Origin: a virus
DNA: 23,075 bases
Reading direction: 5' to 3' (one strand)
IMG/VR virus record: IMGVR_UViG_3300022928_000942
Coordinates: 1 to 23,075 of that record
In this document: piece by piece, positions 1 to 6,670 of the stretch
Numbering within the stretch: the first letter of the stretch is position 1
How the letters are laid out: every line of letters starts with the position of its first letter
The notes under the pieces: generated by a model
What the model was told of the DNA's origin: nothing
The model's database searches: none
Seen by the model: the letters and a program-made list of their open reading frames with translations, nothing else
Program-made: the position numbers and the translations under genes

Positions 1-415
1 GCCTTGCGACATGAGGATACATGACATACAGGTATCCGTATTTTCTATCTACTGTAAAGAAATCGTAATCACTATCCTGCAATTCTATAGCTGAGTTGCC
101 GTTTCTGTATCCCCATCTGGGAGGATATGATTGCTCGACTCTCTCGTAATAATGAATCAAGTCATTTAGTTTGGAGTACAGTGGATTTTTGGCTCTATTA
201 TCAACCGTTTCTTCATGCACCGTATTTATATCAGTGTACACGATACCCAAATCATTACAGGTCGCATAAATCTCTGCTTCAATAGACTCTAGCCTGACAT
301 CATCCTCATAGTATTCTTCAGACTCCCACAGTTGATTTTCTAACAGAGTCATGTATCGATCAGAGAAAGAATTGTTGATCGTTTCCCACTCTACGCCATG
401 AAAAGTTAGCTCCAC
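1..415 (-). CDS. Partial CDS, unknown function (3' end outside window)
   Basis: An uninterrupted frame of 138 codons runs from a GTG at 415 to the window edge, so its C-terminus is missing. The GTG overlaps the end of the SDR gene (stop at 408-406), which is the usual tight spacing here; a weak GGTGA precedes it. The first ATG in frame is codon 21 and is a possible alternative start. The visible protein is acidic, has no membrane segment, and is rich in Tyr and Trp, with a motif LNDLIHYYE near residue 87 and GYLYVMYPHV near the edge. I do not recognise the family with certainty. Its place next to SDR and radical SAM genes suggests an accessory role, but nothing in the sequence shows it. Confidence 0.7.
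   Translation of the reverse strand, partial: MELTFHGVEWETINNSFSDRYMTLLENQLWESEEYYEDDVRLESIEAEIYATCNDLGIVYTDINTVHEETVDNRAKNPLYSKLNDLIHYYERVEQSYPPRWGYRNGNSAIELQDSDYDFFTVDRKYGYLYVMYPHVAR
223..230 (-). promoter_or_regulatory. Intragenic TATAAATA octamer
   Basis: An exact T4 late promoter octamer lies inside the partial CDS on its coding strand, encoding Asp-Ile-Asn-Thr. It could be chance in this AT-rich DNA or could drive the gene left of the window. All other exact copies that I found sit in front of genes. Confidence 0.25.
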
Positions 416-1017
416 GGTTCACCGGTTTCATTCAACAGTTTACCTGACCTATCTGAGGTTAGTTTCATTATAGTTTCATACATTACAGGCGCAAAGAACG
501 GCGAGTTGCCGAAGTGTTTTGGCGCTAGACCATAGTAATTTTTACTCTTCTGGGTAGAGAATGATTTCATCATGTGATAGCTATATGCCTTATCCGCCGC
601 GTAACCACCTAGAATGAAACCATCGGTTCTTGCACTTGGGTGTAGCACTGGAGATAACATCCAAACAATTTTAGAGTTCTCTGTAACCTCTATGTATTGT
701 GCGATATAATATGATAGTTGTACATTGTTAAAGAATGCACGGTTCCAATGTTCTAGTTGTACGTTTTCTTGTACGATGTCATTAGGCGACCCCCCACCAT
801 TTTGATTGAACACCACTACATCATAATCCTTGTCAATCTTTGGTATGATATCGCCTGTTGATACATGATGCCAGTTAACAGGTATAACTCGGTCAGCTTC
901 AATATCCGTATTGCCTGTAATAACGTGGACCTCATCACCGTATTCTTTTGCTGTTGTCGCCAACTGTGCGCCAAATTTAGAACCACCGCCGACAATTAGA
1001 ATTTTAGACTGTGCCAT
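406..1017 (-). CDS. Short-chain dehydrogenase/reductase-like protein
   Basis: The 203-residue protein begins with a Rossmann strand and a glycine-rich loop, KILIVGGGSKFG (residues 5-16), a variant of the SDR nucleotide-binding loop. A Ser in MLSP (about 122) and YAADK (Tyr139, Lys143) match the SDR catalytic Ser and Tyr-x-x-x-Lys. It is shorter than typical SDRs (about 250 residues). The start is well set: AAGGA lies about 7 bases before the ATG, and the gene overlaps the end of the upstream radical SAM gene by 14 bases, so the two are probably co-translated. NAD(P)-dependent reduction or epimerisation of a small molecule or sugar nucleotide is the family role; the substrate cannot be inferred. 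Confidence 0.75.
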   Translation of the reverse strand: MAQSKILIVGGGSKFGAQLATTAKEYGDEVHVITGNTDIEADRVIPVNWHHVSTGDIIPKIDKDYDVVVFNQNGGGSPNDIVQENVQLEHWNRAFFNNVQLSYYIAQYIEVTENSKIVWMLSPVLHPSARTDGFILGGYAADKAYSYHMMKSFSTQKSKNYYGLAPKHFGNSPFFAPVMYETIMKLTSDRSGKLLNETGEPWS

Positions 1018-2119
1018 GAATTTTTCCTTCGTTTTGATATATTTGTTCCATTACCGTTTGCTTGTCTGTTGACACCCCACAGTTCTGCCAGCAGACAACA
1101 CAGGATTTAGACTCCCAGCTATCATGCACCCATTTATAAGGGTCGTCTGCGAGTATTTCTTTAAGAGATCTGTCATGCAGAGACAATCGCTTGTCCTTGA
1201 ATATGTCAATCATCTGTGCTTTCGGGAACAATTGATTGAATCTTGGGTGCATACTCAGATGTCCGAAATGCACACAAGGGTACACTGTGCCGTCAGCGGC
1301 TATGCGTATCTCAACACCATTACGATGTGAGAAGCATTTGATGTCTCCTGGTGTGTCTGCATACCGTGTTTCTACCTTTTCTTTGATTGTAATGTATTGA
1401 ACATCTTCTGCCTTATAATTAGGAGGGGTTGCAGGGTATGTATTTTGTATGTAGCTCTCATCAATCGGTTCTAATTCATACAGCACATTGTAGTCGGCAT
1501 CCTTGACTTTCATGTTGCCTTTCTCAAATCCCTTAGGATATTTCACAGTCACATCTAGGAAGCCCATCTCCCACGCTAGATACCTTACGTCCGCTACCTG
1601 ATGCTCGTTGTGCTTGAATATCAAAAAGTCCCAGTATGCATTGCCGCCGTTGTCGATAAACGCTCCAGCATTTGCCATTACCTTATCCCACTTGACATTT
1701 CTGCGGTAAAGATGATTTGTATCCTCTAGCCCGTCGATGGAGAATATCATCTTGCGCTGCTCTCGGTGTGAGAATAGTTTTCCTAGTTCGCCCCACCAAT
1801 TGGAATTGCGCATACCCCCGTTGGTATTAAGATGCACTGAGGCTTCAGGGTTGTGTGTCAGCACATAATCTAGTATCAGCAGCAGATCTGGGTTTGTTCC
1901 AGCATCACCATAATCACCAGAGCAGGTCCAGTTGTCAATGCGGGCACAAAAGTCAGCAGGAAACCAATCCTTGAATTGATCAAAGGTTATGTATGTAGGT
2001 TTGAGTTGTTTGTTGACAACGCTGGACATGTCCTCATATCGAGGACACCAAGCACATATAGAATTGCAGAGGCTGGACAGTTCTATATTCACAAAGTTTA
2101 CATCATCATAATTCCACAT
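1004..2119 (-). CDS. Radical SAM protein with SPASM-like C-terminus
   Basis: This 371-residue protein has the radical SAM signature near its start: Cys18, Cys22 and Cys25 in a CX3CX2C motif that binds the 4Fe-4S cluster cleaving S-adenosylmethionine. The C-terminal part has Cys262 and Cys282 (in TVYPCVHFGH), then Cys340, Cys343 and Cys347. This resembles the SPASM/twitch auxiliary cluster domains of enzymes that modify peptides or other substrates. It begins three bases after the membrane-protein gene, whose last codons hold an AGGA. The overlap with the SDR gene suggests they act together. The substrate is unknown. A second radical SAM gene lies at 3423-4400. Confidence 0.85.
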   Translation of the reverse strand: MWNYDDVNFVNIELSSLCNSICAWCPRYEDMSSVVNKQLKPTYITFDQFKDWFPADFCARIDNWTCSGDYGDAGTNPDLLLILDYVLTHNPEASVHLNTNGGMRNSNWWGELGKLFSHREQRKMIFSIDGLEDTNHLYRRNVKWDKVMANAGAFIDNGGNAYWDFLIFKHNEHQVADVRYLAWEMGFLDVTVKYPKGFEKGNMKVKDADYNVLYELEPIDESYIQNTYPATPPNYKAEDVQYITIKEKVETRYADTPGDIKCFSHRNGVEIRIAADGTVYPCVHFGHLSMHPRFNQLFPKAQMIDIFKDKRLSLHDRSLKEILADDPYKWVHDSWESKSCVVCWQNCGVSTDKQTVMEQIYQNEGKIHGTV

Positions 2120-2122
2120 AAT

Positions 2123-3067
2123 TTAGCTTTTCCTGTCAACCAACCAATCTAAGTTTTTTAGCTTCTTTCTTTCAGCCGGGTTGAGAGATACCCCGTTTGC
2201 TACCTTAGTCAATAGCGCCTTGTCTTCATCCATGATTTCGTCTCGCATTGAGGATGCTTCTGGCTCAGGCTCTACCATCATTTCAGCTTCTGTTGCATCG
2301 TCACTAAGCGATAAAAACTCTATACGACCGCCTGTGTGCGCCATGTACTGCATATTAGCAGCAACCACTAGTAGAATAGCAAGAGGATCAAACACTAGTA
2401 CTATCGCAATGATGACTGCCCTGACTGCCGCCTCTAGATTCTCCCTGCCATTGTCATATATCAGGTCTGCTATGTATTTGATAGGTCCTACTTCTACTTC
2501 AAACGCTCGTACTTCAGACTGTAACTCCGAGCGAGTGTCATAGAGTAAATCATTTGCATCTTCAGCCGCATCGATTATAGCTCGCATTGCCGTGCGCTCT
2601 TCTTTCTGTTCGTTTCTCGCGTCCAATCCTCTTGTCACATAGCCTAGCTCAGTGTATCGATCTAGTGTCGCGTCGAAGTTGTCTAGGGTAGTCTGTGCGC
2701 GTTGTATCTCTTTATCGTTTGATGCTATGCGAGTATCAATCCGTTCTATCTTCGCAGTCGCATCACCGCTTTCAATGCCTTGATCAATGTGAGCCTTAGA
2801 TAGAAAGCCGAAAATGCCCATAGATGTGATAATGGACAGTACAATAACTGCTGGCACAAAGTATAGTTTGATCAGTAGGTTTGCAGTCTCCCAGTTTCGG
2901 TACAGCCATGATGCTGTTACTAGTTTAGCAACCTCTAACACTACACCCATTGCTGCAATAGAATACGCCGCAGCAGGGAAAATAGCCATCAGACCTACGA
3001 TAGAAAAGTACCCAGCTACAGCGGAAACTCCGAGGGCGGATATTGCAAGCAAGATTATAAATGGCAT
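2123..3067 (-). CDS. Membrane protein with long coiled-coil region
   Basis: The 314-residue protein has hydrophobic segments at about residues 3-24, 26-50 and 69-89, then a charged, helical stretch (about 100-192) rich in Glu, Arg, Asp and Gln with coiled-coil character. A fourth hydrophobic segment follows at about 213-236, and an acidic/basic soluble tail ends in NPAERKKLKNLDWLV. I do not recognise a named function; similar proteins occur, as I recall, in marine myoviruses. It overlaps the GIY-YIG-like gene by 13 bases. A role at the host inner membrane (lysis timing, superinfection exclusion, tail docking) is possible, but the sequence does not choose among these. Confidence 0.75.
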   Translation of the reverse strand: MPFIILLAISALGVSAVAGYFSIVGLMAIFPAAAYSIAAMGVVLEVAKLVTASWLYRNWETANLLIKLYFVPAVIVLSIITSMGIFGFLSKAHIDQGIESGDATAKIERIDTRIASNDKEIQRAQTTLDNFDATLDRYTELGYVTRGLDARNEQKEERTAMRAIIDAAEDANDLLYDTRSELQSEVRAFEVEVGPIKYIADLIYDNGRENLEAAVRAVIIAIVLVFDPLAILLVVAANMQYMAHTGGRIEFLSLSDDATEAEMMVEPEPEASSMRDEIMDEDKALLTKVANGVSLNPAERKKLKNLDWLVDRKS

Positions 3068-3390
3068 TTCGGGCTCCAGTCTATAGGAACAAAGTTAGCG
3101 AGTGGCTCTTTGTTTAGTCTGATATTCAACATTGAATTCAAACATTTAGGATCGTGTCGTTGCTGCCATTGTAACAAAAACTCCTGCATCTTAGCCCAGG
3201 ACTTCATTTCAAATTCAGCAATAGTTTCTTTCACTAATTCACCTTCATACTGTAGCACATATTTGGATGAGCCATAGTATTTCTCATAAAGTTTCTGCGT
3301 CTTGCCACTATAACCTATATAGTAATCACCGTTGGGAAAGTATGTACAATAGACGCGGTGTACTTGCTTCTCTTTCTTCTTCTTTGCCAT
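3055..3390 (-). CDS. Small GIY-YIG-like protein
   Basis: The 111-residue protein starts with a Lys-rich stretch, then has VYCTYFPNGDYYIGYSGKT (about residues 13-31) followed by YYGSSKY (about 38-44). These resemble the GIY and YIG blocks and the following YGS block of small phage GIY-YIG nucleases. The catalytic Arg and Glu of the full domain cannot be placed confidently, so it may be a degenerate or non-nuclease relative. There is no additional DNA-binding domain as in full homing endonucleases. A late-promoter-like octamer lies 23 bases before the ATG; the ribosome site is weak (GAG). The gene sits between two radical SAM genes. Confidence 0.6.
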   Translation of the reverse strand: MAKKKKEKQVHRVYCTYFPNGDYYIGYSGKTQKLYEKYYGSSKYVLQYEGELVKETIAEFEMKSWAKMQEFLLQWQQRHDPKCLNSMLNIRLNKEPLANFVPIDWSPKCHL

Positions 3391-3413
3391 AACAATCTCA
3401 TAGTGTAATGCAC

Positions 3414-3421
3414 TATTTATT
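3414..3421 (-). promoter_or_regulatory. Probable late promoter (AATAAATA)
   Basis: One mismatch from the TATAAATA late promoter octamer, in the 32-base gap before the GIY-YIG-like gene and 23 bases from its ATG. Its position in a gap supports it; the mismatch weakens it. Confidence 0.4.
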
Positions 3422-3422
3422 G

Positions 3423-4400
3423 CTATAGATTATGTACAATTTTCCCTGATTGTATCTCAGATGCTAGATCATTTTTAAACTGTGTCACAAGTTCCTGATA
3501 CTCAGCGTGATCTGGGTGCAGTAAGTTGTCAACCTTCTGACGCTTGTATAGTGCAGGATCTTGCGACCAATGCTCTACATTAAAAAAGTTGTACTTAACA
3601 TTGTGATTGGTCAGTGTGCGTTCCACTAGGTCATAACATTCTCGTATCTCTCTGAAATTCAAATCATGCACACAGTACCATATTGTAAGATTGCCGACGG
3701 ACTTTTCATTCATGAATTCTAGGTTGCGCATGAGCAAGTCGAAGTTGCCTCCCTTGCGCACTACCTTGTATGTGTCATAACGTGCAGCATCCATAGATAT
3801 GTTTAGGTCTAGGATAAAATCTTCTGCTAAATGTTTGATCTCTTCCCACTTCTGCATCAGCAACAGCCCATTGGTATGCATTCGTATCTGCATCAGTTGT
3901 GGGTAAGTTTCTCTGCTAATGTTCTTTAGCATCTCAAATGATTTTTTGCTGTAAAGAGGGTCGCCCGAAGCTGTAGTTGCTAGAAACTTTATCTTGTCAG
4001 AAAACTCCTGAACCTCGTCGTAGGAGTCTCTCTGCTGTTTGCTCTCTAATATGAAATCGTTTCTACATGTAGGGCATGCTAGATTGCAAACATCATCCTC
4101 GCACATTTCTACTGCGCTAGGATATTCTTCAATTTGCAGTGCTTCTTTAGGATAGAAGACTCGAGGAGAACCACCCTCCCTGTATGTTTTCAGGTAAGGG
4201 CAGTTGTCGCCACAGTAACTATATGAGCCGTCGAGTACGCTCTCCCTGATTGCATTGATCTCAGGGCTATTGAAACGCTCAACTATTGTGTCGCCTGACA
4301 GCTTAGGGTGTGTCCCCCATGTAGGATTGCATATCACTTGCTCTCCTGTTTGTAGAAACACTGCCCACTTGAAAGGCATTGCACAATATTTTTCGCTCAT
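3423..4400 (-). CDS. Radical SAM protein with N-terminal Cys cluster
   Basis: This 325-residue protein has CX3CX2C at Cys105, Cys109 and Cys112 (CNLACPTC), the radical SAM motif, but more than 100 residues in. Before it lie Cys6 (YCAMPF), Cys24 (VICNPTW), Cys63 and Cys67 (CGDNCPYL), a pattern like a SPASM/twitch cluster domain placed ahead of the radical SAM barrel rather than after it. ASGDPLYSK (about residue 144) may correspond to the usual GGEP strand. The start has AGGTAAT just upstream. Related twitch-type radical SAM proteins are, as I recall, found in marine phages and in cell-surface gene clusters. The substrate is unknown. Confidence 0.8.
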   Translation of the reverse strand: MSEKYCAMPFKWAVFLQTGEQVICNPTWGTHPKLSGDTIVERFNSPEINAIRESVLDGSYSYCGDNCPYLKTYREGGSPRVFYPKEALQIEEYPSAVEMCEDDVCNLACPTCRNDFILESKQQRDSYDEVQEFSDKIKFLATTASGDPLYSKKSFEMLKNISRETYPQLMQIRMHTNGLLLMQKWEEIKHLAEDFILDLNISMDAARYDTYKVVRKGGNFDLLMRNLEFMNEKSVGNLTIWYCVHDLNFREIRECYDLVERTLTNHNVKYNFFNVEHWSQDPALYKRQKVDNLLHPDHAEYQELVTQFKNDLASEIQSGKIVHNL

Positions 4401-4411
4401 ATTACCTCATA

Positions 4412-4612
4412 CTATGACTCATCTTCACCATAGCGACCACGCTCACGATTGCCGTCGCCGTTCAGTTCCGTGAGATCTTGTTGTTTAAATTTAAAATTCT
4501 GCTCATCTCGTATGTGGGAAGTCTTGTCTTTAACAAATATCTCGTCCCAGTTGTTTGCAAACGTTTCGTTATTTACAAATGCCTTACGCCGGGTGCTACC
4601 TTTTCCATTCAT
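4412..4612 (-). CDS. Small conserved phage protein, NGKGS type
   Basis: The 66-residue protein begins MNGKGSTRRKAFVNNETFANNW, apart from its first residue a pattern I recall from many small phage proteins (NGKGS, a basic pair, then an Asn-Trp-Asp element). The rest is hydrophilic with an acidic end. Its function is unknown. The start is clear: TAGGAG lies about 9 bases before the ATG, downstream of an exact late promoter octamer. It ends 11 bases before the second radical SAM gene and is probably the first gene of that late transcript. Confidence 0.75.
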   Translation of the reverse strand: MNGKGSTRRKAFVNNETFANNWDEIFVKDKTSHIRDEQNFKFKQQDLTELNGDGNRERGRYGEDES

Positions 4613-4640
4613 TGAATCAATCTCCTACAGTTTAAACTTT

Positions 4641-4648
4641 TATTTATA
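4641..4648 (-). promoter_or_regulatory. T4-type late promoter
   Basis: Exact TATAAATA in the 73-base gap between the zinc-ribbon gene and the NGKGS gene, 28 bases before the ATG, with a good Shine-Dalgarno (TAGGAG) between them. It likely drives the accessory genes to the left. A weak 5-bp inverted repeat upstream in the gap is not a convincing terminator. Confidence 0.75.
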
Positions 4649-4685
4649 GTCAATCACTGCTGAAAAAGAGTATTTCAATATATTC

Positions 4686-4859
4686 TTAGGATTCAACAGT
4701 CTCGTCTGGGTCTAACCAATCCTCATCAATCGAGTCTTCTATGTCAAGTGATGCACCGCAAAACGGGCACCACTCAACTGGATAGAATTTATCATCCATT
4801 GTATGCTCGATACAAAATGAGGACTCGCATGCCTCGCATTCTAATAATCTTGTCTTCAC
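4686..4859 (-). CDS. Small zinc-ribbon protein
   Basis: The product is about 57 residues. Two cysteine pairs, CEAC near the start and CPFCG about 25 residues on, form a C2-C2 zinc ribbon; the tail is strongly acidic. The frame also has a GTG at 4871, but the GTG at 4859 forms a GTGA overlap with the nrdB stop codon, with GGA seven bases upstream, so it is preferred; both starts would be GTG. Tight coupling to nrdB suggests co-expression with the nucleotide genes. Its partner and function are unknown; zinc ribbons of this size commonly bind nucleic acid or protein. Confidence 0.75.
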   Translation of the reverse strand: MKTRLLECEACESSFCIEHTMDDKFYPVEWCPFCGASLDIEDSIDEDWLDPDETVES

Positions 4860-5839
4860 GCCGCGTTCCACACATCTGACCAGTCACCTGACAATGCACC
4901 TCTAGCATAATCAGTTGCTCGGTTCTCAAAAAAGTTTGTATGCGTAGGCGCATTGATCATCTCTTCTACCCATGGTAGAGGATTCTTCTTCACTTTGTAA
5001 ATGCCCTTAAGTCCAAGACTTATCAATCTGCGGTCACAGATATACTTGATATATTTCTTAACATCTTCTGGAGTCAGGCCTTCCATTGGACCCAACGCAA
5101 AGGCGAGATCGATAAACTTCTCTTCAAGTTCAACCATCTGTTCTGCAATTGTGTAGATCTTACCTTTTAGATCGTCGTTCCATAGATCTAAGTTCTCTTC
5201 TACATATGTTCGGAACAGTTTGATCATTGACTCAGCATGCATTGTCTCATCAACAATTGACCAAGTGATGACCTGACCCATGCCTTTCATCTTACCATGA
5301 CGCGGAAAGTTCAACAACATAATGAAAGAGGAGAATAATTGCATACCCTCAGTGAATGCAGAGAATGCTGCGATATTGGTTGCTACAGATTCTTTTGTGC
5401 CATTAGTGTTTGCTAAATTAGTGAAGTAATCATGCTTGTCTTTCATAGCATCATACTCTAGAAACTCGTTATAGGTGCTCTCCGGCATCCCTAAGGTCTC
5501 AATCAAGTGTGCGTATGCTGCAACGTGCAGTGCTTCTCTGGCAGCGAATCCTGACAACATCATGCGTACTTCAGGCTGTGGGAAGTAAGGTAAATAGTTT
5601 GTGACATACCCACCTGCTACATCAACATCGCCTTGTACAAAAAATCTAAAGATGTTCGTTAGGAAGCCCTTCTCAGCTTCATTTAGTCGATTCTTCCAGT
5701 CCTTGACATCTTCAGCCATAGGGACTTCGGTGTGCAACCAGTGTGATTGCTCATGCTTTAGCCATGCGTCATATGCCCATGGATAGTTAAAAGGTTTAAA
5801 GTAATCTCGGTTATCTTGTAGATTTAATTTCTTCGCCAT
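4856..5839 (-). CDS. nrdB: Ribonucleotide reductase class I, small subunit
   Basis: The R2 subunit generates the tyrosyl radical used by NrdA to reduce ribonucleoside diphosphates. The ligands can be placed by spacing against E. coli R2: Asp71, Glu102, His105, Glu164, Glu198 and His201 match Asp84, Glu115, His118, Glu204, Glu238 and His241, and Tyr109 matches the radical Tyr122. A Tyr near the C-terminus (about 311) could relay the radical to NrdA. The frame opens further upstream (5908), but the ATG at 5839 with AAAGGA 5-6 bases before it is the likely start (327 residues). An exact late promoter octamer lies 38 bases upstream, between nrdB and glutaredoxin. Confidence 0.95.
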   Translation of the reverse strand: MAKKLNLQDNRDYFKPFNYPWAYDAWLKHEQSHWLHTEVPMAEDVKDWKNRLNEAEKGFLTNIFRFFVQGDVDVAGGYVTNYLPYFPQPEVRMMLSGFAAREALHVAAYAHLIETLGMPESTYNEFLEYDAMKDKHDYFTNLANTNGTKESVATNIAAFSAFTEGMQLFSSFIMLLNFPRHGKMKGMGQVITWSIVDETMHAESMIKLFRTYVEENLDLWNDDLKGKIYTIAEQMVELEEKFIDLAFALGPMEGLTPEDVKKYIKYICDRRLISLGLKGIYKVKKNPLPWVEEMINAPTHTNFFENRATDYARGALSGDWSDVWNAA

Positions 5840-5877
5840 ATGTGTCCTTTCGATGTTAGTGTTCATAACGAGCAACG

Positions 5878-5885
5878 TATTTATA
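5878..5885 (-). promoter_or_regulatory. T4-type late promoter before nrdB
   Basis: Exact TATAAATA four bases after the glutaredoxin stop and 38 bases before the nrdB ATG, with a Shine-Dalgarno between. It would allow nrdB to be expressed late as well as by read-through from the primase promoter. Confidence 0.7.
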
Positions 5886-5889
5886 GTTT

Positions 5890-6075
5890 CTAGTTTTCTA
5901 CTGCCCATTCGATCAGTTCGGTGTAACCACCGATAAACTCATCATCGATGTAGATTTGAGGCACTCTACCCTCAGGCTGTTCTTCCTCAGTATACTCAAT
6001 GTCCATACCCTGTAGAAACATTTTAGCTTCAGTGCAAAATTTGCAATCGTCGCGTGATTTAATTAATACCTTCAT
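5890..6075 (-). CDS. Glutaredoxin
   Basis: The 61-residue thioredoxin-fold protein has the redox motif CKFC (Cys11, Cys14), the cis-proline element RVPQIYI (Pro39) and IGGYTEL (about 48-54), as in glutaredoxins. It most likely supplies electrons to the NrdA/NrdB reductase. It is short compared with cellular glutaredoxins (about 80-90), so terminal secondary structure is trimmed. The open frame extends to 6147, but the ATG at 6075 with GGAGG four bases upstream is a far better start and matches the fold's first strand (KVLIKS). It overlaps the end of the QueC-like gene by 17 bases. CKFC differs from the common CPYC. Confidence 0.9.
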   Translation of the reverse strand: MKVLIKSRDDCKFCTEAKMFLQGMDIEYTEEEQPEGRVPQIYIDDEFIGGYTELIEWAVEN

Positions 6076-6670
6076 CTTTCCTCCCAATTTCGTTAAAAGC
6101 CCATGCACGTTCTTTGCACCAAGGGCAGTACCCGCATCTACCCTCATCTTTCTCAGTGCAAGAATGCGTGATGTTCATTATATCATACGCAATGCCTAAA
6201 TCAAAGGCTAATTGTACCGTTACATCCTTAGTGTAATCAAAGAAGGGCTGAATGCATAAATGCTCTGCTCCCCAGCTGCTAGGATGCTGCCGCTGATGCT
6301 CAGGTGCCATGCCATCATAATACTTATTCGTACCTACATATACTACATCAGCGTGATTGTCTTTGATGATCTCCCAAAGCCCACTTCTCACATACCTAGA
6401 TACATCTTCAGCAGTGACGCTGCCTACAAGTGTAGTTTCACCTTCATAGCCAGATTGCTTTATGACTTCATTAGCCCATCTTTGAGCACCATCTATCTTA
6501 GGGACAGTGTACGGTTTGCACTCCTGTCCTCTTTTCTTGCACTCGTTATACACGATGTGCCACAGCACCGCGCTATCCCAACCACCTGATACTGAAACGG
6601 CTATGCGTTTATCGTGGGGGATAGCATCTGCAATTACTTCAGCCTTCACACGCCACACAATTGTCTTCAT
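6059..6670 (-). CDS. QueC-like PP-loop ATPase
   Basis: Numbered from a TTG one codon upstream of the ATG, SGGWDS (29-34) is the PP-loop that binds ATP pyrophosphate. The C-terminus has Cys172, then CGYCPWC (Cys180, 183, 186) followed by Arg and Phe-Asn-Glu-Ile-Gly. This matches the zinc site and tail of QueC, which makes preQ0 from carboxydeazaguanine. At about 203 residues it is slightly short for QueC. It overlaps the 3' end of nrdA by 32 bases; an in-frame GTG at 6649 is a possible later start. No other queuosine-pathway gene (folE, queD, queE) is visible here, so the substrate is uncertain. It may serve deazaguanine DNA or tRNA modification, or be a related amidotransferase-type enzyme. 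Confidence 0.75.
   Translation of the reverse strand: MKTIVWRVKAEVIADAIPHDKRIAVSVSGGWDSAVLWHIVYNECKKRGQECKPYTVPKIDGAQRWANEVIKQSGYEGETTLVGSVTAEDVSRYVRSGLWEIIKDNHADVVYVGTNKYYDGMAPEHQRQHPSSWGAEHLCIQPFFDYTKDVTVQLAFDLGIAYDIMNITHSCTEKDEGRCGYCPWCKERAWAFNEIGRKDEGIN

Noticed and set aside
1004-4400. Either radical SAM protein as QueE, partner of the QueC-like enzyme
   Set aside because: QueE is about 210-240 residues and lacks SPASM-like cysteine clusters; these are 325 and 371 residues with auxiliary Cys sets.
4613-4685. Possible intrinsic terminator after the zinc-ribbon gene
   Set aside because: The only inverted repeat is about five base pairs and AT-rich, and no T-run follows a stable stem.
5840-5908. 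nrdB start at 5908 overlapping glutaredoxin
   Set aside because: It would place the late promoter and a clear Shine-Dalgarno inside the coding region; ATG 5839 fits both.
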